Positions 35,585-47,201 of a stretch of DNA of 64,000 nt are shown piece after piece. This DNA is from Rhipicephalus microplus (Eukaryota; Arthropoda; Arachnida; Ixodida; Ixodidae): the NCBI RefSeq assembly GCF_043290135.1, contig NC_134700.1, positions 83,122,500 to 83,186,499 on the forward strand, given 5' to 3'. A model generated the notes under the pieces. The model searched no databases, was not told the DNA's origin, and saw only the letters and a list, made by a program, of their open reading frames with translations. Position 1 is the first letter of the stretch, and each line of letters opens with the position of its first letter. Position numbers and translations under genes: made by a program.

Positions 35585-36938
35585 TGCAAGTGTACCAGGA
35601 TTCTCATTTATTCCTCTATCGAGGGTGTTGAATCGGTGGATACGGTATGACTCTCGTTGTTCACGTTCTCGATTTGATTTAAATCCCGTCTCTAAGAGCG
35701 TTACTGATAGCTTGTCGAATGCATGGTCGGGAAGATTGAGATGTTTTGATAGAAGTAGACTTGGGGCTAATTTCGCATGGGCTCTGTGATTATTGAAGCG
35801 AATTCTAAATGGCGTTTCTGTTTGTCCGATGTACTGCATACCACACACGTTGCATTCGAGTAGGTATACCACATTAGAGGAATCGCATGTTAGGTTTCCT
35901 CGTATGTTAATGGAAAACTTGGATTGTGTGCTGGTTGCTTTGTCTGTTTCTCGCATCGCCTTACATACAAAACATCGTGGCTTTAAACAAGGTCGGCATG
36001 AATTATTGGGGGGTGATGTGTTAGTTTGAGAGTGGACAAGGGTGTCTTTCAGGTTACGTGGTCGTCGGTAAACGATGCCTGGAGCGGATGGGAATGCGCG
36101 TTTCAGCCGTTCACTTTGTTCCAGAATGTTGTAATGTGCCCCGCCGCGGTGGTCTAGTGGCTAAGGTACTCGGCTGCTGACCCGCAGGTCGTGGGTTTAT
36201 ATCCCGGCTGCGGCGGCTGCATTTCCGATGGAGGCGGAAATGTCGAGGCCCGTGTGCTCAGATTTGGGTGCACGTTAAAGAACCCCAGGTGGTCAAAATT
36301 TTCGGAGCCCTCCACTACGGCGTCTCTCATAATCATATGGTGGTTTTGGGACGTTAAACCCCACAAATCAATCAGAATGTTGTAATGTCGTATAAGGATT
36401 TTGTTTACATTGGGGAAGTTTGTGCTGTAAGTCAAGCAGAGGTTTGTTCGTTGTGGGTCTTCTTGTGGTGGTCGCTTCATAAGTGAGTCTTCACGCTTTA
36501 GTTTTCTCGCTTTTTGAACAGCGTCATTAATTTCATGTGGGGGGTATTTTTGTTTCTCGAGCATAACTTTTAGCCTCTGTGAGCTCGTGTCAAAGTCAGC
36601 GTCTCTAGAGCAGATTCGCTTCAACCGGTGAGCCTGGCTGTATGGAATACTGTTTTTACAGTGGCGTTGGTGATCGCTTTGGTAATGAAGGTATTGTTGT
36701 CGATTCGTTGGTTTGCGATATAGGGTTGTAGAGAGCTTCTATTCTTCTATCGTTATGGTAACATCAAGAAAATTTACAGTTACTTGCGAGTATGTGTGTG
36801 TGAAGTGTATGTTCGGATGTACAGCATTGTAAGTGTCGATAAAGCTGAGAAGCTCGTCCTCGCTGCGGGTCCAAATAAGAAAGATGTCTATGTGTCTTGT
36901 GTATAACATTGGTTTCAAGGAACTATGTGCAAGAAATT
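35585..36938 (-). pseudogene. PLE-B: RT/GIY-YIG fragment of a second Penelope-like copy
   Basis: It continues at 31241-31200 beyond the Gypsy-2 insertion. GIY-YIG: VYLLECNVCGMQYIGQTETPFRIRFNNHRAH, REREQRESYRIHRF and NPGTLA. Upstream of it are RT thumb/linker segments also seen in PLE-A (SSQRLKVMLEKQKYPPHEIND, RTNLCLTYSTNFPNVNKIL). A SINE interrupts the coding region at 36138-36372. The copy stops at 36938 where a LINE fragment begins, before the catalytic RT motifs. The sequence is very similar to PLE-A, so the copies are recent. Confidence 0.88.
36138..36372 (+). repeat. Full-length SINE inserted in PLE-B
   Basis: It has an intact tRNA-like head (GCGGTGGTCTAGTGGCTAAGG), body and AATCAAT tail. 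CAGAATGTTGTAATGT occurs on both sides (36122-36137 and 36373-36388), a perfect 16-bp target-site duplication. This is the best-preserved dispersed copy in the window. Confidence 0.95.
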
Positions 36939-37427
36939 ATCACTAAGATATACCTGCGCCGGATCCCACACAGCGCAGGCGTACTCTAACACTGGTCGTA
37001 CACATGTCAAATACGCACATTCTTTAAGTCGCTGATGCGAACATCGTAAGTTACGCTGAATAAAATTTAACACCCTCGCAGCTTTCGCGACAATATAATC
37101 AACATGTACATTCCATGAACAGTCAGAAGAAAAGAACACACCCAGGTATTTGTAAGTTGTCTTCGTGGTAACTGGCACACCGTTTATACAATATATAAAT
37201 TCGATCTTCTTTGTCTTCTTTGAAAAACGAAGGTTAATGCACTTATTAAAATTTAAAGAGATTTTCCACGTTGTACACCAGTCATGAATACGCACCAAGA
37301 CATATTGAAGTTGGGAGGAATCCTGCTCACTCTTAATTTTCCGGTAGACTATACAGTCATCGGCAAAAAGCCGGATAGACGATGAGATACCAACCGAAAT
37401 GTCATTGATATAAATTAAAAACAACAA
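36939..37427 (-). pseudogene. CR1/jockey-type LINE reverse transcriptase fragment
   Basis: One open frame contains LFLIYINDI, IRLFADDCIVY (FADD catalytic box), WKISLNFNKC, TYKYLGVFFSS, AARVLNFIQRNL and RPVLEYACAVWDP. It covers the FADD box to the start of the C-terminal domain and is truncated at both ends. It is related to, but distinct from, the 21.5-kb LINE. It lies at the junction between PLE-B (minus) and PLE-C (plus). Confidence 0.8.
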
Positions 37428-37442
37428 ATTAAAAACAACAAA

Positions 37443-37795
37443 AACAACATTCCTCTAATGTGGTATACCTACTCGAATGCAACGTGTGTGGTATGCAGTA
37501 CATCGGACAAACATAAACACCATTTAGGATTCGCTTCAATAATCACAGAGCCCATGCGAAATCAGCCCCAAGTCTACCTCTATCAAAACATCTCAATCTT
37601 CCCGACCATGCATTCGACAAACTATCAGTAACGCTCTTAGAGACGGGATTTAAATTGAATCGAGAACGTGAACAACGAGAGTCATAGCTTATCCACCGAT
37701 TTAACACCCTCGATAGAGGAATAAATGAGAATCCTGGTACACTTGCAGCAATTAAAGCATTAGAAAACAATAACGGCAATAATGAAAATGGTGAG
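37443..37795 (+). pseudogene. PLE-C: GIY-YIG end of a third Penelope-like copy, plus orientation
   Basis: The plus strand encodes VVYLLECNVCGMQYIGQT, a stop, then FRIRFNNHRAHAKSAPSLPLSKHL, REREQRES-stop-LIHRFNTLDRG and NPGTLAAIKALENNNGNNEN. Only the nuclease domain remains, with point stops. It is inverted relative to PLE-A and PLE-B. Confidence 0.85.
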
Positions 37796-38625
37796 TTCAC
37801 GGCACTGCAGCTGCGAAGGGCACTGGACAACCCAAAACAATTCCAAGTGTAACTACTCTTCCTAAGTGCAGCTGTCGTCTGTTTTCTGTTTTATTTTACT
37901 ACCCAATCAATTGTGCCATGCATGACATGCCCAACAGCAACCCTGTGCACAGCGGAGAGGCCCCCACTACACGCGTAATCCAGAAGCGGGCAAGGAATTC
38001 GCATTGCGCCCGCTTACCAGCCTCCGCCGCAATACGGGGCACCCCTCTTTTTACGACGAAATGTTGACAGGGCGCCGAGTAGTTAAAGGCTTAGAACTTC
38101 CTAAAATGCCCGCTTACCAGCCTCTGCCAAAATACGCGGCACCCCTCTTTTTACGACGAAATGTTGACGGGACTGCGAGTAGTGAAAGGCTTAGAACTTC
38201 CTAAAAAAGCTCTTTTTTGCCCCACACCGAAACGCCAGTACCAGGAGGCGCCGTCTGGTCGGGAGGAATGCGTTAGTGAAAGGAAGCATACACAGACCAC
38301 TGACATCAGAAAGGTGAAGGGGAGAAGGGGGAGAGAGATGAAGGGGGAAGTGGAAGGAAGAGTGGAAGGGAGGCGCCCGAGGGGAGTCCACCGTATATTA
38401 TTTTTCTCTTCTTTTTCTCTTTTTTCTTCTTTTTCTTTTCTTTTCCTTTTTTTCTTTTTCCTTTTTTCTTTTTTTTCTGTCTTTTTCCCCCTTTCTTTGC
38501 CCTCTGATTTGAGATTGTATAAAGCTGAGCACCAACAAACTATACCTTTAATCCTGATTAAGGCCAGACTCTAGGCCGATACGTTGAAATAAACCACGTT
38601 GTGACCGCTCACGGAGGATCTACTG

Positions 38626-38628
<3 letters not shown>
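37796..38628 (+). repeat. Pseudo-LTR of PLE-C
   Basis: Inverted copy of 25860-25030: the same GCAGCTGCGAAGGGCACTGG start, duplicated GTTGACAGGGCGCCGAGTAG blocks, a T/C-rich tract (38398-38490) and the hammerhead-like segment. It ends at CTACTGGAC where (TA)n begins, just before the ORF1 start seen in PLE-A. Confidence 0.85.
38553..38586 (+). ncRNA. Degenerate hammerhead-like motif in the PLE-C pseudo-LTR
   Basis: CCTGATTAAGGCC...GGCCGATACGTTG: core CTGATGA is now CTGATTA and GAAA is GATA. Stem II is intact. Confidence 0.5.

Positions 38629-38697
<69 letters not shown>
38629..38697. repeat. (TA)n microsatellite
   Basis: About 34 TA units between the PLE-C pseudo-LTR and sequence starting CCAAACGTACTTGGG. 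Confidence 0.97.
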
Positions 38698-38699
<2 letters not shown>

Positions 38700-38739
38700 A
38701 AACGTACTTGGGTGGAGAAGGAACACAACCTATAGCTTC

Positions 38740-39435
38740 TCCGATGCGTGAAGACTCATTTGAACAAGGTGTCCCAATGACACGAATAGCGACCGTTAGG
38801 AGCCTTTGAAAAGCTGCGTGGCAGAAAACCAGGTGGTAGACAATGTATGCGAAGCGAAGCATGCAGAGCATCGGTAGCGTGAGCAACGTCTCGTGTCTTA
38901 TCTTGGAGCGACAATTTTGAAAATGCCGACTTTCGTACAGAAGAGAAAGCCGATAGAAAACTGTCTTTCAAGGAAAGAGCGTGAACTGTGGCGGCTGAGT
39001 GGAATTGTCTCCAGACTATTGGTAATAAGGAAGTCCGTATCGTAGTCGTTAAAATGGGCGATCATCTCTTCTTTGATCTTTTGCCACGACTCGTTGTTCT
39101 CGAAGGTGTGGGTGAGGTAAAATTTAAATGTGTCATTGGTGACGTAGTCGCTGAAGTAAGTGAACATCTCCCGTTCCGACCAGGAGGCAGCGGGGGCGCG
39201 GAGCTCGAATAGGTTTAGCCAGTCCTGTACGGGTTCGTCGTCCGCTGATCCGATGTACTTGGAAATGTCATGGTCATCCGAGGGTTCTGGGATGGTGCTG
39301 GTCGCTGTGTATACTGCTTGGAGATGATTCGGTAGTCGTTGTATGGTCAGGGCGTCTTGTGTGGAACTGCGTCGATGTTGAGCGACCGATGAAAGGGCTG
39401 GCAGGTCTTCATCCCATCGACTCATGTGACGCTAC
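38740..39435 (-). pseudogene. Relic of the gag-only LTR element (second copy)
   Basis: Minus strand 39425-38756: ISKYIGSADDEPVQDWLNLFE, FKFYLTHTFENNESW and KIKEEMIAHFNDYD, then, in another frame, SAFSKLSLQDKTRDVAHATDA and LPPGFLPRSF. These match the intact gag ORF at 45621-47201 in order, with a deletion of the middle. 39435-39426 (GTAGCGTCAC) matches the LTR end of that element. Gypsy-3 begins immediately to the right, so Gypsy-3 appears to have inserted into this copy's 5' LTR. Confidence 0.8.
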
Positions 39436-39798
39436 TGTCACGGGGTCGTGACGGGAACGAATGGAGCACACTGCGAGACGAATAATACATTGTTTATTTC
39501 GGCGAACGGAAAACGTAAACGGAAAGTCGGACTACAGTAGCAGTCTTGGACTGATAGCAGCGAACGGAGCGTCGGCCGTCGATCAACAACTGACAAGGGC
39601 GAAATGCGTCGGCATTTATACTCTTGCCATCGAATGTTCTAGTGTTATTGCTGGTGGTGGCGTAGGTTCCAGAATAATCTGTACAGTTCGCTGAGTGGGC
39701 GTGATCTTATCGAAATGATCTACTAAAGTCCGGAAGCTTCTCGAACACTGCACGCGCGTTTTGCGCTGAGAATTTTGTAGTGTTTTGGGGTGATAACA
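39436..39798 (-). repeat. 3' LTR of Gypsy-3
   Basis: 363 bp. Plus-strand ends are TGTCACGGGGTCG and GGGGTGATAACA. It aligns along 39436-39670 with 44986-45220. A TTTATACTCTTGCC segment near 39616 could hold a minus-strand TATA-like box. Confidence 0.9.
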
Positions 39799-39942
39799 GA
39801 ACTTGAGAAATAGAACGTGGCATTGCCCCGCTCTGAAAAAGGCATCGTCCCGATGCTTTAACTAAAGATGAAGGTACGACAATAATGCAAAAAGTGCAAT
39901 AAATAAATTACGATACAATGCAAAAAACACTGTTTCAGTTTG

Positions 39943-42900
39943 TTAACGCGCATAAAACGGCTCGAGGTGCGTGACATGGACGACTTCAGGTCGCGATCGG
40001 CGTATTTGAGAGTTCGTGATGCCGTCGGTAACAGCCTCGTAATCAAGTGGGCCGACACGTCGAACCACCCTGTATGGTCCGAAGTACCGTCGCAGAAGCT
40101 TTTCACTTTGTCCACGTCGGCGTATCGGCGTCCATACCCAAACACGTTCACCGCGCTGGTATTCCACGAAGCGTCGTCCAAGATTGTAGCGGCGGCTGTC
40201 GGTCGTCTGTTGATTCTCGATACGGAGACGCGCAAGTTAGCGGGCTTCTTCGGCGCGTTGAAGGTACTCACTCACATCGAGGTTTTCTTCGTCGGTGACG
40301 TTGGGTAACATGGCATTGAGTGTCGTTGCCGGGCTCCTTCCATAGACCAACTTGTATGGAGATATTTGCGTCGTCTCCTGCAGCGCCGTGTTGTATGGGA
40401 AGGTCACGTACGGAAGAATGGCGTCCCACGTCTTGTGTTCGACAACGACGTACATTGCCAGCATGTCGGCGATCGTCTTGTTAAGCCGCTCGGTGAGGCC
40501 GTTGGTCTGTGGGTGGTACGCGGTCGTCCGGCGGTGGTTTGTCTGGCTGTATGCCAAGATCGCTTGAGTTAAGCCGGCAGTAAATGCCGTTCCTCTGTCG
40601 GTGATAAGGACCTCCGGGGTGCCGTGACGTAAGACGATATTTTCGACGAAGAACTTAGCTACCTCGGATGCACTGCCTTTGGGAAGGGCTTTTGTCTTGG
40701 CGTAGCGGGTGAGGTAGTCGGTAGCTACCACGATCCACTTGTTTCCGAAAGACGACATCGGGAACGGCCCTAGTAGGTCCGTATCAATCTGCTGCAAAGG
40801 TCGGCAAGGTGGTTCAATTGGCTGCAGAAGTCCCGTTGGCCTTGTCGGCAGTGTCTTGCGTCGCTGACAGTCCCGGCATGTCCTCACATAACGAGTGACG
40901 TTGGTGGTAAGACGTGGCCAGTAGTACCTTTCTTGTATCCTCGCGAGCGTGTGAGAAACACCGAGGTGCCCGGGCGTCGGATCGTCGTGCAGGGTATGCA
41001 GGAGTTCTGGTCGCAGAGCTGAAGACACCACAAGGAGGTACTTGGCTCGGAGCGGTGAAAAGTTGTTCTTATGGAGAAGACCGGTTTGCAGGAAGAACGA
41101 CGCAAGTGCGCGCTTGAATACCTTCGGGACTTCAGCGGTCCTGCCTTCGAGGTATTCTATTAGGGCCTTAAGTTTTGCGTCGGCCCGTTGTTGTTCAGCG
41201 AAGTCGTCGGTAGTTATCGTTCCCAAGAAGTAGTCGTCATCCGCGTCGTCGGGTGGTGGTTGGTCGACAAGCGCACGAGAGAGACAGTCGGCGTCGGAGT
41301 GTCTCTTGCCGGACTTGCAAATGACAGTAATGTCATATTCTTGAAGTCTCAGGCTCCATCGTGTGAGGCGACCTGAAGGGTCCTTCAAGGTAGCTAGCCA
41401 AGACAAGGCGTGGCGGTCGCTCACAACTTTGAAGGGCCTGCCGTAGAGGTAGGGGCGAAATTTTGACGTAGCCCAGATGATGGCGAGGCACTCCTTTTCT
41501 TTTGTGGAATAATTGGCTTCTGCTTTGGATAACGATCGGCTGACGTAATTAATAACCCTTTCAAGTCCGTGAGCCCTCTGCACAAGAACGGCGCCAAGAT
41601 CTGCGCTACTTGCGTCAGTGTGTATTTCTGTCTCGGTGAATTCGTAGAAACGGGCAAGTAACGGAGGCGTATGTAGGAGATGTTTAAGCTCCTGGAAAGC
41701 ATGTTCCTGCGTCGTTTCCTACTTGAACTCCACGTCGGCCATGGTAAGGTTAGTGAGAGGATCGGTGATGCAGGCGAAGTTTTTCACGAACCGCCTCTGA
41801 TAGGCGCACAGGCCCAGAAATCGGCGCACCACCTTCTTGTCAGTGGGCGGCGGGAAGTCGGCGATGGCGGCTGTTTTCCGTGGATCGGGACGAACTCCTG
41901 ACTTGCTGATAACGTGCCCCAGAAACAAGAGCTCCTCGTACGCAAATCTGCACTTTTCTGGCTTCAGTGTGAGTCCGGCCGTCTTGATGGCTTGAAGTAC
42001 AGCTTCAAGGCGCCGAAGATGCCCGTCGAATTTCGAGGAAAACACGACGACGTTGTCCAAGTACACAAGGCAAGTCTGCCACTTCAATCCTGCCAGTACT
42101 GTATCCATAACGCGTTGAAAAGTTGCAGGCGCTGAGCAAAGACCGAAGGGCATCACCTTAAACTCGAAGAGGCCGTCCGGTATTATAAACGCCGTCTTCT
42201 CTCGGTCTTTTTCGTCGACTTCGATTTGCCAATAGCCAGTCTTGAGGTCCATTGACGAAAAGTACTTGGCGTTATGGAGCTGATCAATTGCGTCGTCTAT
42301 TCGTGGGAGAGGATACACGTCCTTTCTTGTGATTTTGTTCAGGCGGTGATAATCGACGCAGAAACGTAGGGTCCATCCTTTTTCTTCACTAACACCACGG
42401 GAGATGCCCATGGACTCTTGGACGGCTGGATAATGTCATCCCGCAGCATTTCATCAACTTGTCTCTTCAAGGCCTCGCGTTCGCGCGTCGAAACCCTGTA
42501 CGGACTCTGACGGAGTGGTCTGGCATTTTCTTCGGTTATGATGCGATGTTTCGTGATTGAGGTCTGCCGAATTTTCGATGACGACGAAAACCAATCTTCG
42601 TATTGCAGGAGCAGGGCCTTGAGCTGTTTTTGCTTATGGTTCAGAAGTCTGGGTTTGACATCGAAAGCTATGGGGGGGACTTGGTTCCTCTAAGCAGGTT
42701 CCGCAGAATCGGCGAGGGCGAAAGCATTGGTGGCTTCGACAATTTCTTCGATGTATGCGACCGTTGTTCCTTTGTTCACATGTTTGTACTCATTGCTGAA
42801 ATTCGTGAGCATAACCGTTGCTTTGCCTCCCCGCAGCTCTGCAATTTCTCTTGCGATGCAAATATTTCGGGGGACCAACAGATGCTGACTGCCTTCAACG

Positions 42901-43561
42901 ACGCCTTCCAAGTCAGGTGATTTAGGAGCACCGACTGAAATAATGACGATTGAGTGAGGCGGAATGGTGACTTGTTCTTCCAGCACATTCAAGGCATGGT
43001 TTCCTGACGGCGTGCGCGGCGGTAGAACTTCTTCTGTGGATAACGTATTCAACTTTGTTTTTAAGTTGATTACAGCACCATGGAGGCATAAGAAGTCCAT
43101 GCCAAGGATGACATCTATCGAGCAACGCTGTAGGACTACGAAGTCTGTAGGATAAATACGGCCGTTAATGGTGACTCTCGCTGTGCAGATTCCTGCAGGC
43201 GTTACGAGATGACCTCCGGCTGTGCGGATTTCACGCCTTCCCAAGCTGTCCTAACTTTCTTTAACTTCGCGGCGATCGACCCACTGATGACGTAGTAGTC
43301 GGCTCCAATATCGACGAGAGCGGTCACACCGTGACCGTCGATAAGAACGTCGAGGTCGTTAGTTCGCCGTCTCGCGTTACAGTTAGGGCGTGGCGTCGGG
43401 TCACGGCTGCGTCGGCTTGTTCCGCTGCTTCCATGTTGCGTCGTCAGGTCACCTTCGGTAAGTGAGGTTTCGTCGTCAGGGCTTTGCCTGGTTGGCGTTG
43501 TGTTCGGAAAGCTCCGTCGCGGCATCGCCGTCGTCGGAGGATCTTCGGTAGTTCGTCGCAC
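39943..43561 (-). pseudogene. Gypsy-3 pol (protease, RT, RNase H, integrase)
   Basis: Protease: VLIDGHGVTALVDIGADYYVI, where DTGA has become DIGA. A frameshift near 43240 continues into VILGMDFL (the second protease motif). RT (42411-41719): FCVDYHRLNKIT, FSSMDLKTGYWQI, MPFGLCSAPATFQ and CLVYLDNVVVFSS; the catalytic YLDD reads YLDN. RNase H and integrase (41702-40237): TDASSADLGAVL, TKEKECLAIIW, VVSDRHALSWL, DADCLSRAL, H2C2 (LHDDPTPGHLG...CRDCQR), TDLLGPFP, TDRGTAF and PQTNGLTERLNK. GPY/F-like end: RYFGPYRVVRRVGPLDYEAV (40167-39943). Protease and RT substitutions plus frameshifts make it inactive. Confidence 0.9.
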
Positions 43562-43590
43562 AGCAACCGAACCTCCATCGGTTGCGGCCT

Positions 43591-44961
43591 TTAGTTTCCC
43601 GGATACGGGCTAGGAGACCGGCCCCGCGTAGAGCCAGAGTACTGCCGGGGGTGCGGTGACATGTGGCGGCTGGGCGACGGCGAACTGGAAGGACTTCGTA
43701 GTGTCCATTGAGTTCCTGTCAGGTAGTCGGCGATGTCACATGGCCGTTCCCCGGGCTGCGGACGTGGTGCATTGACGGCGAAGCCACGCAGTTCCATCTG
43801 TCGGTACTGGCAACGGCGGTATGTGTGTCCGGCCTCGCCGCAGTGGTAGCAGAGCGGGTGGTTGTCAGGGGTGTGCAAGACGTCAGTCTTCCTCGGCGCA
43901 CTGCGCTGGGCCGCTGGCGAACGGTAGGACGTCGGTGGGGGTGGTGGCGGCGGTGGCGTCTGGCGACGGAAGTGCGATGGGGCAGCGTTTTGGCGAGTGC
44001 GTGGAGGAGGGGCGTGGCGGCGGGCTGCAGCAGCATAGCTGATGGCTTGCAGCTTAGGATCTTGAGGCTGAGAAACGCCCAGCGATTGCTGGATCTCCTG
44101 ACGTACGGCATCCGCGATGGATTCCACGTGAGGCTGCGCTGAAGGAAGTAATTTTCGCAGCTCCTCTTGCACGATCGCTCGGATCGTCTCACGCAAGTCA
44201 GTGGTTCCAAGCACTTGAATGCCGGCGTAGCTGGTAGACGAGAAGCTACGGTTATATTGCCGCGTGCGCATCTCGAGCGTCTTCTCTATCGTAGATGCTT
44301 CTGAAATGAATTCGGCGACCGTCTTTGGCGGGTTTCTGATCAGCCCGGCAAAGAGTTCCTGCTTTACTCCTCGCATGAGCAGACGGACCTTCTTCTCCTC
44401 GGACGTGTCAGAGTCAGTGTGGCGGAAAAGTTTAATCATATCTTCAGTGAATAGTGACACGTTTTCGTTTGGCATCTGCATGCGGGTTTCAAGAAGAGCT
44501 GCGGCCTTCTCTTTGCGCACCACACTTGCGAAAGTGGTGAGGAACCCTGCGCGAAAAACGTCCCACGTTGTAAGGCTTCGCTCTTGATTCTCGAACCAGG
44601 TCCGAGCAGCATCTTCTAAGGCGAAATACATATGCCGGAGCTTGTCATCGTCTGTCCAGTCATTGAAGGCGGTGACGTGGTCGAACTTTTCGATCCAGCT
44701 TTCCGGGATTTCCAGTGGCGAACCGCGGAAAGTTGGCGGCTCTTTGGGTGTCCGGAGCAAGAGTGGTGCAGGCTACACGGGGGCGGTCATGGTTGCAGTA
44801 GTTGATGTCGGGATCCGAGTCCGCCTGGCTGCTTCAGGAAGGGGCCCGTACTCTGGTTGTAGTCCCCTCTGCCTGCAGCTTGTTCGCTGTTCAGGGTTAG
44901 CGTCCGTGTCTTCTTCGACGCTTGGGCTGGGGTCGTGGCTTGAAGGAGGCGTCCGGTACAT
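43591..44961 (-). pseudogene. Gypsy-3 gag
   Basis: ATG at 44961 (MYRTPPSS). One frame runs to TAA at 43591 and is broken only by a TAG at 44775-44773. Capsid-type motifs: ESWIEKFDHVTAFNDW, KLRHMYFALEDAARTWFENQ, ETRMQMPNENVSLFTEDM and KVRLLMRGVKQELFAGLI. The C-terminal part has a Pro-rich linker and the knuckle CYHCGEAGHTYRRC (C-x2-C-x4-H-x4-C), then an Arg/Ser/Pro-rich tail. Apart from the single stop it is almost intact (~456 codons). Confidence 0.88.
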
Positions 44962-44985
44962 GGAAGAAACAGCACATCTACCAGA

Positions 44986-45491
<506 letters not shown>

Positions 45492-45620
45492 CACAAGTCG
45501 ACAGGATGAAGACCTCGCAACCACTTCATCGCCCAGCCATCATCATCGAAAACCTCAGCGAGACGCAGGTACCGAACGCAGACCACAGAAGAACGCGGAC
45601 CACCAAGACCACCAAGCATC

Positions 45621-47201
45621 ATGACAGCAGCATCAGATGACCTTCCCATTCCCAAGTACACCGGAGCAGCCGACGATGGACCTGTACAGGACTGGTTCGA
45701 CCTGTTCGAGCACCACGCAACCGCTGCATCATGGTCGGAACGGGAGAAGGTCGCCAACTTTACCGACTACGTCTCCGGTGAGGCCTTCAAATTTTACCTC
45801 ATTCACATATTCGAGAACGACGAGTCATGGCGAAAAATCAAAGAGGAGATGATTACCCGTTTTAACGACTATGACCAAGACCTGCTCAATGTCAACCATC
45901 TAGAGACAACCGCACACTATCGTGAATTCCTTAAGCAGTCCTCAACCATTCGAAAGCCCAGCGCGAATCGGCAACTGCCTCAAGACGAAGTGGCACGTGA
46001 GTTTACTTACAGAAGGCGATGCGTATATTGCGAAAAACCTAACCGTCAAGCGCGCCTCCCTTCTGCGCCAAAGTCAGCATTTCCGAAGTCATCGCTTCAG
46101 CATATGACCCGAGACATTACTCAACCACTTGATGCCCTTCACTCTTCGTCTCGCATACGTGGTCCACCACCTGGGTTTTCGTCACGCGGTTTTTCAAACG
46201 CTCCTATCGCTCACCATTCGCCTCATAAGGACGCGGCGACCTCGGTAGACGACCTAACGCTGAACGAAAATACCCTGTCAAGTCATGCTCTTTCCGGGCA
46301 TGTTCATTCATCACCGTGCGGTGCACACACACCGGACAGTCGAAGCAAAGCAGAAGGCTCAGACGCATCGAACGTCGCAAGCTACCAGGCGCAAGAACCA
46401 CTCGCAGTGAACTGCGAAGAAGCCCCTGAAGAGCTTCGTGTCATTTCTGCGGCACCACAGACTTGCCAAAATCTGCAGTTAAAACCTAGTAATGCCACGT
46501 CACCTGTGGTATCCCCATACTGTGCTTACAGCTCCAAGAACCAAAAAAATGCAGAAGTAATACATACACCAAACCTCGCACGCAGCTGTCTGTCCGAAGC
46601 GTCCATACTGGAACACCTTACCGAAGACTTTGGAGAGCATAATAATGGCACATTACCAACTATGCCCGATAAGCAAAACACCAGCTCACCATGCATCAGC
46701 TGTCTACAGGACGCGCCAAACCTCGAAGGAAATGAATGCCCGATTCCAGAAGGGGCGCCACTACAGCCATCTCCTGAGCAGCACCAGCCAAGCAAGCAAA
46801 GCCAAGTACACAAACTCAGGAGACAACGAAAGAGACTGCAACGAGGGCATCAAAAAACGCAAAATTCAATGGAAGCCCGTTTACCAGTTGAAGAACATCG
46901 AAAAATAGGATCTCCAAACCAACAAGACGTCAGACACTTTCGGACAAAGAAAAGTCGCCAGAAACGCTCCCAGCGCCTGCTATTCCGCCGACTGCAACAC
47001 CACAGGAAGCGCCGAGAAGGACGCGGAAGCACTGCTCGCAAACCGCAAGCACTGAGGCACTCCATCACAGTCTGTCGAGAAGCACACAAGCGAGAAGCAT
47101 CGGGATTGCACCATTCACGGCGAAAATACAACCCCGACGACATCCGAGCTGCCGATGCAACAAGGCGTTTCAACCTTGGTCAGCCCGAACAAGCGATCTA
47201 G
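45621..47201 (+). CDS. Gag-like protein of the non-autonomous LTR element, 526 aa, intact
   Basis: ATG 45621 to TAG 47199-47201 without interruption, in contrast to every other retroelement ORF here. Residues ~1-90 carry a retrotransposon-Gag pattern: PIPKYTGAADDGPVQDWFDLFE, FKFYLIHIFENDESW and KIKEEMITRFNDYDQDLL. Around 130-145 CVYCEKPNRQARLP looks like a nucleocapsid knuckle that has lost its His and last Cys. A PPGFSSRGFS segment follows, then a long low-complexity region and a very basic C-terminus (KLRRQRKRLQRGHQK, RTKKSRQKRSQR) that could bind RNA. The second copy at 38.7-39.4 kb supports this as a real coding unit. The exact Gag family was not tested. Confidence 0.75.
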   Translation: MTAASDDLPIPKYTGAADDGPVQDWFDLFEHHATAASWSEREKVANFTDYVSGEAFKFYLIHIFENDESWRKIKEEMITRFNDYDQDLLNVNHLETTAHYREFLKQSSTIRKPSANRQLPQDEVAREFTYRRRCVYCEKPNRQARLPSAPKSAFPKSSLQHMTRDITQPLDALHSSSRIRGPPPGFSSRGFSNAPIAHHSPHKDAATSVDDLTLNENTLSSHALSGHVHSSPCGAHTPDSRSKAEGSDASNVASYQAQEPLAVNCEEAPEELRVISAAPQTCQNLQLKPSNATSPVVSPYCAYSSKNQKNAEVIHTPNLARSCLSEASILEHLTEDFGEHNNGTLPTMPDKQNTSSPCISCLQDAPNLEGNECPIPEGAPLQPSPEQHQPSKQSQVHKLRRQRKRLQRGHQKTQNSMEARLPVEEHRKIGSPNQQDVRHFRTKKSRQKRSQRLLFRRLQHHRKRREGRGSTARKPQALRHSITVCREAHKREASGLHHSRRKYNPDDIRAADATRRFNLGQPEQAI

